Shown in pieces: positions 52,850 to 63,106 of a DNA stretch of 64,000 nucleotides (position 1 is the stretch's first letter; every line of letters begins with the position of its first letter). The DNA lies in NCBI GenBank assembly GCA_030424975.1, contig JAUHVY010000001.1, positions 865,093 to 929,092 of the forward strand, given 5' to 3'. The stretch is from Alphaproteobacteria bacterium (lineage in GTDB: Bacteria; Pseudomonadota; Alphaproteobacteria; Micavibrionales; Micavibrionaceae). The notes below the pieces were generated by a model. The model was not told where the DNA came from, did not search any database, and saw only the letters and a list, made by a program, of their open reading frames with translations. The position numbers and the translations under genes are program-made.

Positions 52850-53722
52850 TTACGCCTGCCCCTGATCTATAATGGCCTTACGGATGGCGCGCGTGTCATG
52901 GAATTTGTCGTAAAGATAGTCTCCGTCCCCTTTACGAATAGCACGCTGTAGAGCTGTTAAATCCTCAGTGAAGCGCTGAAGCACTTCAAGAACTGCTTCT
53001 TTATTATTTAGGAAAACATCACGCCACATCGTCGGATCAGAAGATGCAATACGTGTAAAATCTCTGAAACCACTGGCAGAGAATTTTATAACTTCTGATT
53101 TCAGATCGTCTTCTAAATCATTGGCCGTACCGACAATCGTGTATGCAATCAGGTGCGGCAAATGCGATGTGATTCCCAGCACCAAATCATGGTGACGCGG
53201 CCCCATAATTTCGACCATAGAACCACAGCCTTCCCACATTTTTGTGACGACCTCCACTGCCTTTATGGATGTTTCAGGAAGCGGCGTGATAATACACCAG
53301 CGACCGTTAAAAAGCTCCGCAAACCCTGCTTCGGGGCCTGAAAATTCTGTACCGGCAATCGGATGAGCCGGAACAAAATCAACATGTTCAGGCAAGTGTT
53401 TGGTTACGGATTCAACAACGGCGCCTTTTACCGAACCAACATCACTCAGAACCGCGCCTTCCTTTAAGGATGGGGCAATCGTACTCATCACCGAATCAAT
53501 TGCACCAACAGGCACACATAAAATAACGAGGTCGGCCTCTTCTACACTACGCGCAAGGTCATCAGTAACGTAATCACTAATACCAAGTGCGATAACTTTT
53601 TGGCAGACCTCTTCTGATATATCTGCGGCCACAATCTCTTTTGCGAATTTATTTTGGTGAACATTTCTGGCGATGGATGAACCAATTAGTCCCATGCCAA
53701 TAATTGTAATTTTTTCAATCAT
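52850..53722 (-). CDS. tyrA: Prephenate/arogenate dehydrogenase (TyrA family)
   Basis: NAD(P)-dependent oxidation in tyrosine synthesis. The Rossmann start (ITIIGMGLIGSSIARNV) and catalytic His/substrate blocks (FVPAHPIAGTEFSGPEAGF and LVLGITSHLPHLIAYTIVG) are clear. 290 aa. It is encoded after the chorismate mutase gene, 78 bp apart; the hisC-type aminotransferase commonly between them in related bacteria is absent here. Confidence 0.93.
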   Translation of the reverse strand: MIEKITIIGMGLIGSSIARNVHQNKFAKEIVAADISEEVCQKVIALGISDYVTDDLARSVEEADLVILCVPVGAIDSVMSTIAPSLKEGAVLSDVGSVKGAVVESVTKHLPEHVDFVPAHPIAGTEFSGPEAGFAELFNGRWCIITPLPETSIKAVEVVTKMWEGCGSMVEIMGPRHHDLVLGITSHLPHLIAYTIVGTANDLEDDLKSEVIKFSASGFRDFTRIASSDPTMWRDVFLNNKEAVLEVLQRFTEDLTALQRAIRKGDGDYLYDKFHDTRAIRKAIIDQGQA

Positions 53723-53800
53723 GATTTTAATCTCTTACTGTGTTTGTTCTTCTCTGTCATTTTTAAGAACAAAATTTATTTGTGTATTTTCGGGCGTGAC

Positions 53801-54679
53801 CTATGCGTCACTATTTTTATCATCATTAACATCCGGCACCACCGGATATCCGCCAATAACGTCACAGTAATAACAGACATCACCAATCTCGTTCATCAGG
53901 TTCTTACAAACATCTGATCCGGATTCGTGATACCCTTCAACTTCTAATAAATGCATACGCACATCTTCGTTGTGCGACAATGTAGCAGTGTAGACCCCAA
54001 GAACATTCAAGCCAATACGCTCCGCTACTTCTTTGGCACGGGCACGGCTTGTATCACGGCTAAGCTCAAGTGCGAAAAAGCTAACGTCATTATCAGAGGG
54101 CAAAAAGGCAATTTTTGAAATAACAACAGCGCGACTATTATCATAATTTTTTTCAAAACGCGCATTGCAATACGGCAAAGCGCATACGATGGAAAGCGCT
54201 TCGCCTTCCTGTCGGTTCAACAGATTCGCCCACCACGGGCTGACATCATCAAGTGCTGGCCACGGCAATACAGCAAAGGATGCATCATCATCACGCACAG
54301 ACGCGATCGCGCTTTGGTACCCTTGAACCTTGTTCATCGGTACGGCGCTACCGAAATAGTTTTTCGCCATTTCCCAATATAAATCCGCATGCTCATCCGC
54401 AGCCACAACGGCGCGATATCCCGTTTGCATTAATTGAACAGAACCAATAAGTTCGCGCCAGATACGTACAATCGTATCCTTTGGCAAGTCACTGTTATGG
54501 CGCGCCAGCAAACGGCGCATTAAGCGCGCTTCACGCGATGGCTGCACGATTTGCATGCCGTCTTTTTTCTTTGCCGCAACCACCGATGAAACAAGCGCAG
54601 CACGCTCCATCAACAGATCATGAACCTGATCGTCAATCGAATCTATCTGCTTTCTTATTTCGTTTAATGTTTTTGACAT
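53801..54679 (-). CDS. Chorismate mutase with degenerate PheA-like C-terminus
   Basis: Residues 1-90 are an AroQ chorismate mutase (LNEIRKQIDSIDDQVHDLLMERAALV, with REARLMRRLLARH). The remaining 200 residues follow the layout of prephenate dehydratase plus a terminal ACT-like segment (SFFALELSRDTSRARAKEVA, VYTATLSHNED), but I see no TRF-type active-site triad (the usual Thr-Arg-Phe), so dehydratase activity is doubtful. It may instead regulate the mutase. 292 aa. Upstream of tyrA. Confidence 0.85.
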   Translation of the reverse strand: MSKTLNEIRKQIDSIDDQVHDLLMERAALVSSVVAAKKKDGMQIVQPSREARLMRRLLARHNSDLPKDTIVRIWRELIGSVQLMQTGYRAVVAADEHADLYWEMAKNYFGSAVPMNKVQGYQSAIASVRDDDASFAVLPWPALDDVSPWWANLLNRQEGEALSIVCALPYCNARFEKNYDNSRAVVISKIAFLPSDNDVSFFALELSRDTSRARAKEVAERIGLNVLGVYTATLSHNEDVRMHLLEVEGYHESGSDVCKNLMNEIGDVCYYCDVIGGYPVVPDVNDDKNSDA

Positions 54680-54779
54680 TGACCTACTGAAATATTCTCG
54701 TTTTATTGTTAGAGTTTATTACATTGTCGTGACAAATAAATCAATCAGATCATGACACAAGATTTTTGAAGAGATTTAA

Positions 54780-55841
54780 ATGCCTCTTGTAGCTTATAAA
54801 AATTTACCGAGTTTTGCCCGCCTTCAAGAAGAAGGCCGTACAATCCTGCCCGCTGATCGCGCAGTCCATCAGGATATCCGTGAAATGCATATCGGCCTGT
54901 TGAATATGATGCCCGATGCCGCATTAGAAGCCACAGAGCGTCAGTTTTTCCGCCTTGTGGGTGAAAGTAATCAAATCGCCCAACTTTATGTGCACCCTTT
55001 CACCCTGCCCGAACTTGAGCGCAGTGAAGAAACAAACGCTTATATCAAAGAATATTACGAGAGTTTTGAGAAACTGCAAGAAGACGGACTTGATGCCATT
55101 ATCATAACAGGTGCCAATGTATCAAAGTCAGATTTGCGCGAAGAAGCGTTCTGGGAACCGCTAAAGGCAGTGGTTGATTGGGCATGGGATAATGTGACCT
55201 CAACACTTTGCTCTTGCCTTGCCTCACAAGCCGTAATGCAAATGAAATATAATCAGGCGCGCAGCCCAATCGCAGGCGGCAACAAATTATGGGGCGTCTA
55301 CAAACACCGCGTTTTAGACAGACACCACCCCTTGGTGCGTAATATGAATACCGTTTTTGACGTACCGCATTCACGGTTCAACAGAATCAGCCCCGAACAA
55401 TTTGATCAGGCGGGCATGAAAACCTTGATATCAAGCGATGAGGCAGGGACACACCTCGCCGTGAGCCCCGACGGGTTCAGATTAGTCTGCATGCAGGGAC
55501 ACCCTGAATATGACACGATCAGCCTGCTCAAAGAATATCAGCGCGAAGTCGCATTATATAAATCAGGCAATCGCTCAAACCCGCCGCCGCTACCCGTGAA
55601 TTATTTTAAATCGGAAACGATTGAAAAGCTCATGCTTTTTAACCCGGAAACAATGAGCAGCGACGAACTCAATGCCCTCAGCAAAAGCCTGGCAGACACA
55701 CTTGAAAATACATGGACAGACAGTGCCCGCAGCATATTGGCGAGCTGGATTGGTTTGGTTTATCAGGTGACAAATGCCGATCGTCAAAAGCAATTTATGG
55801 ACGGGCTTGATCCGAATAACCCGCTGGGCATTCCTAAATAA
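54780..55841 (+). CDS. metA: Homoserine O-succinyl/acetyltransferase (MetA family)
   Basis: First committed step of methionine synthesis. Family blocks: HIGLLNMMPDAALEATERQF, the acyl-acceptor Cys region STLCSCLASQAV, HSRFNRI, and MQGHPEYDTISLLKEY with the catalytic His and Glu. 353 aa is within range. The donor (acetyl- or succinyl-CoA) depends on one residue near the active Cys and cannot be settled by eye. The AT-rich upstream region shows no SAM riboswitch that I can recognise. Confidence 0.92.
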   Translation: MPLVAYKNLPSFARLQEEGRTILPADRAVHQDIREMHIGLLNMMPDAALEATERQFFRLVGESNQIAQLYVHPFTLPELERSEETNAYIKEYYESFEKLQEDGLDAIIITGANVSKSDLREEAFWEPLKAVVDWAWDNVTSTLCSCLASQAVMQMKYNQARSPIAGGNKLWGVYKHRVLDRHHPLVRNMNTVFDVPHSRFNRISPEQFDQAGMKTLISSDEAGTHLAVSPDGFRLVCMQGHPEYDTISLLKEYQREVALYKSGNRSNPPPLPVNYFKSETIEKLMLFNPETMSSDELNALSKSLADTLENTWTDSARSILASWIGLVYQVTNADRQKQFMDGLDPNNPLGIPK

Positions 55842-56606
55842 TCAATTCTTTTCGGATACATAGCTTTGGGGAACAGGACGACCGTTACCGGCTAGTATCC
55901 CCTTCGTTTTTTCAAACACAGCAGACCCCGATCCGGGCTTATCGGCGCGGGCATAAATTTGCTTGCTGGCCTCCATAATGTGAACACCCGCAATAAAAGG
56001 AAAGAAGTTACGCCCCATACGCTCTATGAGGTTCGCAGATTTCATCATCACAGGCGACCCTGGCAATGGCGGAAAGAACAGCGCCCCTTTATGTGTTTCA
56101 GGCACGAATAAGTTATCACGTAAAACCGTATCAAGTTGCACCTGCGTAAACGGACGCCCATGCCCCAAAGGTGCCCAGTCCGCACGCGCCCACATGCCCA
56201 TGCGATTAGGTACAACAATAATGACACGCCCGTTTGGCTTTAAAACGCGCCAAATTTCACGCAAAGAAAGACGCAAGTCATTACAATATTCCAGATAATG
56301 CACCATCAAAACGCGGTCTAGCGATGCATTTTCAATGGGAATGCGATCCTCATCACACAGAAAAGTCATGTTTTTACCGCCCCTTGGCCAATGCATTGCC
56401 CCTTGGCGACCAAGCATCATAGCAAAGCTTCTGTCAGTGCGTTTATCAAGAACGGATAAATACGGCATGGCATAACCACACCCCATCACCCGATAACCGT
56501 GCAAGTCAGGCCAAAGCCCTCTGATTTTTGTGCATAGAATATTTTGTACGATACCGCCGATATCGCTATTGTAGAATTTATCAATGTCATCGATCGAATG
56601 ATGCAT
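55842..56606 (-). CDS. Class I SAM-dependent methyltransferase
   Basis: Methyltransf_11-type domain in a 254-aa protein: a weak SAM loop (VMGCGYAMPYLSVL), then MVHYLEYCNDLRLSLREIWRVLKPNGRVIIVVPN, typical of an alphaproteobacterial group often coded next to glyoxalase II. A basic patch follows (RADWAPLGHGRPFTQ). Substrate unknown. Its stop directly abuts that of metA (convergent). Likely real, with function open. Confidence 0.85.
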   Translation of the reverse strand: MHHSIDDIDKFYNSDIGGIVQNILCTKIRGLWPDLHGYRVMGCGYAMPYLSVLDKRTDRSFAMMLGRQGAMHWPRGGKNMTFLCDEDRIPIENASLDRVLMVHYLEYCNDLRLSLREIWRVLKPNGRVIIVVPNRMGMWARADWAPLGHGRPFTQVQLDTVLRDNLFVPETHKGALFFPPLPGSPVMMKSANLIERMGRNFFPFIAGVHIMEASKQIYARADKPGSGSAVFEKTKGILAGNGRPVPQSYVSEKN

Positions 56607-56618
56607 AGCGGCAGTATA

Positions 56619-57086
56619 TTACAAATGATCTCTTAATTGGTAAATAAGTGGGATATCCGCCTCGGGCATGGGGTAATCATACATGTCTTTTGGATATACC
56701 CATTTAAATCCTTGATGTTCTAACGCCTTAATATCTCCCGCCCATACGCGGCACACAAATAACGGCATCAATAAATGAAAGTTATCATAAGCATGGGATG
56801 CAAACCCGATCGGCGCAAAACAGCATTCACGCGTTTCAATACCAAGCTCTTCTTTCAATTCACGCATAAGGGTGAATTCCGGGTTTTCCCCCTCTTCCAC
56901 TTTACCGCCCGGAAATTCCCATAGCCCCGCCATAGATTTTCCTTCGGGGCGTTGTGCTAATAAAACACGCCCCTGTTTATCAACCAAAGCCGCTGCCGCG
57001 ACCAACACAATAGGCAAACCGCTCGGCTTATCAGGCATGGGGTGTTTAAGAGCTTCTTCGCATCTCATAATATTTATGCTCATCAT
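56619..57086 (-). CDS. mutT: MutT-type Nudix hydrolase (8-oxo-dGTP diphosphatase)
   Basis: The Nudix box is complete (GGKVEEGENPEFTLMRELKEELGIE) and the flanking VLVAAAALVDKQGRVLLAQRP and MAGLWEFPGG are typical of MutT. It clears oxidised guanine nucleotides. The start is uncertain: ATG 57086, 57068 and 57038 are all possible, and MPDKPSGLPIVLV at 57038 matches the usual family N-terminus best. 12 bases separate it from the methyltransferase gene downstream. Confidence 0.9.
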   Translation of the reverse strand: MMSINIMRCEEALKHPMPDKPSGLPIVLVAAAALVDKQGRVLLAQRPEGKSMAGLWEFPGGKVEEGENPEFTLMRELKEELGIETRECCFAPIGFASHAYDNFHLLMPLFVCRVWAGDIKALEHQGFKWVYPKDMYDYPMPEADIPLIYQLRDHL

Positions 57087-57104
57087 TAGTATTATAATTT
57101 TATA

Positions 57105-57139
57105 GATAAAAGGCCGCGATCAAATAAAACCACGGCCCT
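57105..57139 (-). terminator. Intrinsic terminator after the foldase gene
   Basis: A 7-bp stem with one G-T pair (57112-57118 with 57131-57137), then TTTTATC on the minus strand. Lies between the PpiC-like gene and mutT. Confidence 0.75.
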
Positions 57140-57162
57140 TCAAAACAATTTTTAAATGGAGC

Positions 57163-58260
57163 TTATTCGCTCGCTTCTTCCGCAGGAGCTTCTTCAGCAG
57201 CAGCAGCAGCATCCGCAGGTGCGCTTTGTGCTTCCTCAGCAGCAGGCGCGGCTTCGTCTTCAGCGGCATCACCGGCAGCAGGCTCACTTTGTGCCACAGG
57301 CTTACCTGTAATATCAAAACGCTCAATCTCAATGCCTTCCTTCCACTCAGCAAGAGCTTCTTGAACGACCTCACCTTGTAACTGTTGCTTTAGGAATTTT
57401 TCCATCTCAGCAAATTCAGCCGCCGGACGAACACGTTTTTCTTCCACTTTGATTACATGGTAGCCATAGTCAGACTTGACCGGTTTCTTTGTGTACTCGC
57501 CGTTTTTCAATGAAAAAGCCACTTCGCCGAATTCAGGAACAACTTCCTGCTTTGCGAAATACCCAAGATCACCACCATCTTCGGCAGTACCGTCTTTTGA
57601 AAATTCTTTCGCAAGCGCTGCAAAGTCTTCGCCTTTGCCAAGTCTCGCAATAATGTCTTTTGCAACTTGTTCTTCATCAACAAGAATATGTGACGCTTTT
57701 ACTTCCTCAACTTTTGGATAATTTGCAACATATTCATCATAAGCTGCTTTCAATTTTTCCTCGGTCGTACGCGCGTCAATTTCCTGTTCCAAGAAACGCT
57801 CTCTTAGAATTTGCTCTTTTGCATTGGCGAGTCTTTCTTGCACTTGAGCATCATCATCGAGTTTTGCTTCTGCCACTTTCATATCAATGACCGCATTCCC
57901 GACAACCTGTTCAATAGCCATAGGCAATAACTGCTCAACAGGGATTTGCTGACGCAACTGCGGGGGCATCTGATTCATCATATCAAGAACTTCCTGACGT
58001 GTGATCTGCTCTTCGCCGACCTTAACAACAACAGGGTTTTTCTCCGGGTCAATCGCATATGCATCATTCGATTCTTTGCTACTGTTTAATGCCATATCAA
58101 CTTTTCCACTTAATGAATCAGTATCAATAAGCCCCTTTTTTCCTGCCATAAAGCCGAGCGCACCGGCAGCTACGACAACTAGCAAAACCAAAATGACAAC
58201 GGCTGCGCTGCCTTTTTCGTTTGTATTCTGTTTATGATTGATGGTTTGTTTCATAACCAT
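57163..58260 (-). CDS. SurA/PpiC-type peptidyl-prolyl isomerase, membrane-anchored
   Basis: N-terminal helix (AAVVILVLLVVVAAGALGFMAGKKG) exposes the protein to the periplasm. A SurA-like N-terminal part (VVVKVGEEQITRQEVLDMMNQ) and a parvulin domain (VKASHILVDEEQVAKDIIARL, FAALAKEFSKDGTAEDGGDLGYF, YGYHVIKVEEKR) are complete. The last 50 residues are Ala/Glu-rich and low in complexity. Assists folding of exported and outer-membrane proteins. 365 aa. Divergent from secA, 170 bp apart, fitting a shared secretion context. Confidence 0.92.
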   Translation of the reverse strand: MVMKQTINHKQNTNEKGSAAVVILVLLVVVAAGALGFMAGKKGLIDTDSLSGKVDMALNSSKESNDAYAIDPEKNPVVVKVGEEQITRQEVLDMMNQMPPQLRQQIPVEQLLPMAIEQVVGNAVIDMKVAEAKLDDDAQVQERLANAKEQILRERFLEQEIDARTTEEKLKAAYDEYVANYPKVEEVKASHILVDEEQVAKDIIARLGKGEDFAALAKEFSKDGTAEDGGDLGYFAKQEVVPEFGEVAFSLKNGEYTKKPVKSDYGYHVIKVEEKRVRPAAEFAEMEKFLKQQLQGEVVQEALAEWKEGIEIERFDITGKPVAQSEPAAGDAAEDEAAPAAEEAQSAPADAAAAAEEAPAEEASE

Positions 58261-58430
58261 ATTCCTTCTAACTTTTTGAAAAATTCTAAATAATTTTAGT
58301 AATGTGCATCACCCTAGCGAATGGAAAAACAGTTTTCAACACCTATAATACAGACTGCCCACAGGGCTATTGTTGACGCAGGGGCTTTTCCGTCCTATAT
58401 CATTTCCACAACTTTCTTTTAGGAGATATT

Positions 58431-61172
58431 ATGGTACTCGCTCTGATGACGAAAATGTTCGGCACTTCTAACGACCGTGCATTAAAAGCATTCCACAAAC
58501 ACATCGCACCGATCAATGCGCTCGAAGAGACTTACAAGGCGATGAGTGATGAAGAGCTGAAGAACCAGACAAATATATTTCGCCAGCGACTCGAAAATGG
58601 CGAACCTCTAAAAAATCTGACATACGAAGCCTTTGCCGCAATCCGCGAAGCAGCACAAAGAACACTTGGCCTGCGTCATTATGATGTCCAGCTCATCGGC
58701 GGTCTTGTTTTGAACGACGGTAAGATTGCGGAGATGCGCACAGGTGAGGGTAAAACCCTTATGTCTACCTTACCTGTATATTTGAATGCCCTATCGGGAA
58801 AAGGCGTACATGTCGTGACTGTTAACGATTATCTGGCAGAGCGTGACGCCGCATGGATGAGTGAAGTATACGAATTTATGGGCCTGACTACGGGGTGTAT
58901 CCTTGGGAAAATGCGCGAGGATGAACGTCGTGCAGCTTACGCTTGCGATATTACATACGGTACGAACAACGAGTTTGGCTTCGATTACTTGCGCGATAAC
59001 ATGAAATTCAGCCTGAACCAAATGGTACAGCGCCCGTTTAACTATGCCATCGTTGATGAGGTCGACTCTATCTTGATCGACGAAGCCAGAACCCCTCTCA
59101 TTATCTCCGGTCCTTCCGAAGGAAATACTGAGCTTTATATAGCCATCGATAAAATCATTCCAAAGCTTGAAGATGCCGATTACGACCACGAAGAAAAGCA
59201 AAGAAGTATTGTTCTGACCGAACAAGGGCAAGAGCATGTTGAAGAATTACTGCGTGAGCACAAACTTCTGACAGAAGGTAATATGTATGACATGCAAAAC
59301 ATCACCTTGGTACACCATGTGAACCAAGCTCTGCGTGCACATAAAATGTTCCAGGCCGAAAAAGATTATATCGTGAAGGATAATAAAGTGATCCTGATTG
59401 ATGAATTTACAGGCCGTATGATGGATGGTCGTCGTTTATCAGAAGGCTTGCATCAAGCCATCGAAGCCAAAGAAAATGTCGAAATTCAAAATGAAAACCA
59501 GACATTGGCCTCTATCACATTCCAGAATTACTTCCGTTTATACCCAAAACTTGCAGGTATGACAGGTACGGCCATGACAGAAGCAGCCGAATTTGACGAG
59601 ATTTATAAGCTCGGTGTGGTTCAAATTCCGACACATCGCCCGATCGCACGACAAGATTATGACGATAAGATCTATAAATCTTTGCGTGAAAAAGAAAGCG
59701 CTATCGTTGAACTCATCAAGGAGTGCGTCGAAAATCAGCAGCCTGTTTTGGTTGGTACGGTTTCGATTGAAAAATCAGAGGAGCTGTCTGCCGCTCTAAA
59801 AAAAGCAAAGATCGAGCATAATGTCTTGAACGCCCGCCACCATGAACGCGAAGCCTATATCGTTGCACAGGCAGGTCGCTTAGGTGCTGTGACAATCGCC
59901 ACAAACATGGCGGGTCGTGGTACGGATATTAAACTGGGCGGTAACGCAGAAATGCGTATCGAAGAAGAAATTGATCCGTCATGGTCAGACGATAAGAAAA
60001 AAGAAGCGATCGCGAAAATCAACAAAGAAGTTGATGAAGAAAAAGAAAAGGTCAAAGAGGTTGGTGGCCTATATATCATCGGTACAGAACGCCATGAATC
60101 ACGCCGAATTGATAACCAGCTCCGTGGTCGTTCAGGCCGTCAGGGTGACCCAGGCGCATCCATGTTCTTCCTATCAGTTGAGGATGACTTGGTGCGTATT
60201 TTCGCAGGGCAACAACTCGAAGGCCTGCTATCGAATAAACGTATCGGTCTCGAAGAAGGTGAGGCATTAGAACATCCGTGGATTTCAAAAATGCTGGAAC
60301 GTGCGCAAGGCAAAGTTGAAAGCATGAACTTTGAAATGCGTAAAAACCTGTTGAAATTCGATGATGTTATGAATGACCAACGTAAAGAAATTTACGAAGA
60401 GCGTCGTGAAATCATGAATACAGAAAACCTCGAAGAAATGGTTCGTGATATGCGTCATGACGTTATCGAGGATATGGTAGCGCGTTGTGTACCAAAGGGA
60501 AGCTATGCCGACCAATGGGATACGGACACACTGGAAACCGAAGTCTTACGCTTACTAAACCTGCAATTACCGATCAACGATTGGGCAGATGAAGAAGGCA
60601 TTGCCGATATTGAGATCCTTGAGCGTTTGATTGATGCTTCGGATAAGAAAATGGCGAAAAAAGCAACAGATACGGGTCCTGAAATTTGGCGCCAGATTGA
60701 AAAATCGATCATGCTTCAGATGCTTGACCAGCACTGGAAAGAGCATTTGCTAAATCTTGATCACCTGCGCCAGGGTATTAACCTACGTGCATTTGGTCAA
60801 AAAGACCCGCTGAACGAATACAAGACCGAAGCCTTTGAAATGTTTCAGGCGATGCTTGAAATGCTGCGTGAAACGATCACACAAATGCTTAGCCTTGTTG
60901 AGTTCAACCTTGATCAAGGTTCCGCCAGTCTAACAGTCGGCAATGCCTTGGGTGAGCCTCCACAAGAAGACCAAATGGTGGAAACGCGTCAAGATCCTGC
61001 TATGAAAAATGATGAAGCGGCGCCGCAAACAGATAGTGCATCAGGTGAAACTGTTCGCCATGCTGCGATTGACCCGAATGACCCGAATACATGGAGCAAA
61101 GTTCCGCGTAACGCGCCTTGCCCGTGTGGCTCAGGCAAGAAGTTTAAGCAGTGTCATGGAAAAATCGCCTAA
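58431..61172 (+). CDS. secA: Preprotein translocase ATPase SecA
   Basis: Motor of Sec export. Walker A ([14 protein letters not shown]), [13 protein letters not shown], and the helicase motif [10 protein letters not shown]...[15 protein letters not shown] are all present. [20 protein letters not shown] is a SecA hallmark. The C-terminus carries the SEC-C zinc motif ([15 protein letters not shown]) that binds SecB and lipids. 913 aa. Its last 17 bases overlap the start of the next gene. Confidence 0.98.
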   Translation: MVLALMTKMFGTSNDRALKAFHKHIAPINALEETYKAMSDEELKNQTNIFRQRLENGEPLKNLTYEAFAAIREAAQRTLGLRHYDVQLIGGLVLNDGKIAEMRTGEGKTLMSTLPVYLNALSGKGVHVVTVNDYLAERDAAWMSEVYEFMGLTTGCILGKMREDERRAAYACDITYGTNNEFGFDYLRDNMKFSLNQMVQRPFNYAIVDEVDSILIDEARTPLIISGPSEGNTELYIAIDKIIPKLEDADYDHEEKQRSIVLTEQGQEHVEELLREHKLLTEGNMYDMQNITLVHHVNQALRAHKMFQAEKDYIVKDNKVILIDEFTGRMMDGRRLSEGLHQAIEAKENVEIQNENQTLASITFQNYFRLYPKLAGMTGTAMTEAAEFDEIYKLGVVQIPTHRPIARQDYDDKIYKSLREKESAIVELIKECVENQQPVLVGTVSIEKSEELSAALKKAKIEHNVLNARHHEREAYIVAQAGRLGAVTIATNMAGRGTDIKLGGNAEMRIEEEIDPSWSDDKKKEAIAKINKEVDEEKEKVKEVGGLYIIGTERHESRRIDNQLRGRSGRQGDPGASMFFLSVEDDLVRIFAGQQLEGLLSNKRIGLEEGEALEHPWISKMLERAQGKVESMNFEMRKNLLKFDDVMNDQRKEIYEERREIMNTENLEEMVRDMRHDVIEDMVARCVPKGSYADQWDTDTLETEVLRLLNLQLPINDWADEEGIADIEILERLIDASDKKMAKKATDTGPEIWRQIEKSIMLQMLDQHWKEHLLNLDHLRQGINLRAFGQKDPLNEYKTEAFEMFQAMLEMLRETITQMLSLVEFNLDQGSASLTVGNALGEPPQEDQMVETRQDPAMKNDEAAPQTDSASGETVRHAAIDPNDPNTWSKVPRNAPCPCGSGKKFKQCHGKIA

Positions 61173-62337
61173 AGGCCGCAATATAGATGTTGTTATCTTT
61201 GGCGCAGGCATAGCCGGCCTTTGGACATTTCATGCGCTCAAAAAACGGGGGTATGACGTCTTATTACTTGAGCGTGATGAAATCGGATGCGGGCAAACCC
61301 TCGCTTCTCAAGGCATTATACATTCGGGCCTGAAATTCTCGCTCGCAGGTAAAGTCAGCAGCCTTGCAAAAACAATCAGTGCCATGCCCGATAGATGGCG
61401 TGAGGCACTAGACGGCAAGGGTAATGTTGACCTTTCGCAAGCACAAGTGAATGCACAATCACAACACCTTATGATTCCGCCTGGATTTTTTGGCGGACTG
61501 ACAAAAATTGTTACTCAAAAAGCATTAGGCGAAAGCGTCAGATCCGTTCCGCAAAAGGAATGGAGCGCCGACGTTCAATCAACGGGGTTTAAAGGTTCCG
61601 TTATATTCATGAATGAACCTGTGCTTGATGTGCCATCTGTCCTACGCGCACTTGCTACACCTTATATGGATTGCATAAAAAAAATCGGCCATGAGGAAGC
61701 TGACGCCCCGTTCGATTTCCTTAAAAAACAAAACATAACGGCAAAACAAATCATTTTCACAAGCGCAAAAAGCAATCATAACATTGCGCAATATGCGGAT
61801 GAGGCTAATGGCTTGGAAACACAGCACCGCCCACTTCTTCAGGGGATGTTACGCGGTGCACCTTTTGATTTATTCGCACATCTGGTCGGAAAAACGGATA
61901 AGCCCGTAGCATCAATTACCACCCACAAAACCGAAAACGGCGAACGCGTGTGGTATCTTGGTGGCGGCGTTGCAGAGCGCGCAAAAGATGCAAATCCAGA
62001 CGATGTCTATCGTAATGCATTGGCCGCGTTCAAATCATATCTGCCGCAAATCGATTTTAGTGATGCTGTGTGGGCCACCCTGCCCATTGACCGCGTTGAG
62101 GGCAAATCAAATACAGATGGTTGGATGCCTGATACACCAACAATTCACCACGGCGAAAATGCGCTTTATTGTTGGCCGACAAAGCTAACTTTTGCGCCGC
62201 TTCTTTATGATATGATACAGGTCGATCTTGATAAAAAAGGCATTAGCCCAAGTTGCACAAGTTCTGACTTTTCCGATCTCCCGCAGGCTGCATTTGCAAA
62301 ACCGCCATGGGATAAATGTGATTGGGTGAAATTATAA
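61156..62337 (+). CDS. FAD-dependent oxidoreductase (DAO family)
   Basis: The true start is ATG 61156 ([23 protein letters not shown]), inside the secA 3' end; a longer frame from 61009 is an artefact of reading through secA. FAD-binding Rossmann motif [24 protein letters not shown] and a C-terminal DAO-like [15 protein letters not shown] block. The substrate is unknown; glycerol-3-phosphate or amino acid oxidase-like enzymes share this fold. The stop overlaps the next ATG (TAATG), so it is coupled with the aldo/keto reductase. Confidence 0.85.
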   Translation: MEKSPKGRNIDVVIFGAGIAGLWTFHALKKRGYDVLLLERDEIGCGQTLASQGIIHSGLKFSLAGKVSSLAKTISAMPDRWREALDGKGNVDLSQAQVNAQSQHLMIPPGFFGGLTKIVTQKALGESVRSVPQKEWSADVQSTGFKGSVIFMNEPVLDVPSVLRALATPYMDCIKKIGHEEADAPFDFLKKQNITAKQIIFTSAKSNHNIAQYADEANGLETQHRPLLQGMLRGAPFDLFAHLVGKTDKPVASITTHKTENGERVWYLGGGVAERAKDANPDDVYRNALAAFKSYLPQIDFSDAVWATLPIDRVEGKSNTDGWMPDTPTIHHGENALYCWPTKLTFAPLLYDMIQVDLDKKGISPSCTSSDFSDLPQAAFAKPPWDKCDWVKL

Positions 62338-63098
62338 TGGATCACATTACATTAGGACAGACAGGTTTACGCGTTTCCCCCATAGGTTTGGGAACGGTAA
62401 AATTCGGCCGTAATGAAGGCATTAAATATCCGCAAGGCTTTGACATCCCCAGTGAAGAAGATTTACGCGCCCTCCTCGATCTGGCAAAAGAACTGGGCAT
62501 TAATATGCTTGATACCGCGCCGGCCTATGGCACAAGCGAAGAGCGCCTTGGCCGATTACTCTCACAAGATCGCGCGGATTGGGTCATCGTCGGTAAAGCC
62601 GGTGAAGAATTCGAAGATGGACAAAGTGCATATATCTTCACCCCCGATCATTTCAAATATAGTCTGGAACGCAGCCTGAAACGCCTGAACACTGATTATA
62701 TTGATGTTCTCATGATTCACTCAAATGGCGATGATATGAAGATTTTGAGTGATGATGCCTTGATCCGTACCATACAGGATTTCAAAGATCAGGGATTGGT
62801 CAAAGCAATAGGGGCATCCACAAAAACGGCGGATGGCGGCATAAAAGCATTGGAATTAACGGATGTTGTCATGGCGATGTATACGCATGATTACACCGAC
62901 GAACAGCCCGTTCTAGATTACGCATTAAAACATAATAAGGGTGTTATTCTGAAAAAACTGTTATCCAGCGGACATAACACCAACGTCGCCGATGCGATGG
63001 GCTTTTCTTTTGCACATAAGGGCGTTAGCGCCGCCATTATCGGCACGATAAATCCCAAGCATATGCGCCAAAATGTTGAGGATTTTCAAGCGATTTAG
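62337..63098 (+). CDS. Aldo/keto reductase
   Basis: TIM-barrel NADPH-dependent oxidoreductase. Catalytic tetrad: Asp and Tyr in MLDTAPAYGTSEERLG, Lys in VIVGKAG, His in IDVLMIHSNG. The C-terminal cofactor site AAIIGTINPKHMRQNV is present. ATG 62337 overlaps the preceding stop. 253 aa, a little short for the family (about 280-330) but with all landmarks. Substrate unknown; partner of the FAD oxidoreductase by coupling. Confidence 0.9.
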   Translation: MDHITLGQTGLRVSPIGLGTVKFGRNEGIKYPQGFDIPSEEDLRALLDLAKELGINMLDTAPAYGTSEERLGRLLSQDRADWVIVGKAGEEFEDGQSAYIFTPDHFKYSLERSLKRLNTDYIDVLMIHSNGDDMKILSDDALIRTIQDFKDQGLVKAIGASTKTADGGIKALELTDVVMAMYTHDYTDEQPVLDYALKHNKGVILKKLLSSGHNTNVADAMGFSFAHKGVSAAIIGTINPKHMRQNVEDFQAI

Positions 63099-63106
63099 CC
63101 CTTTGG

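Noticed and set aside
54690-54779. SAM riboswitch upstream of metA
   Set aside because: Only about 100 bp of AT-rich DNA without the conserved helices or pseudoknot of SAM-I or SAM-II classes that I can recognise.
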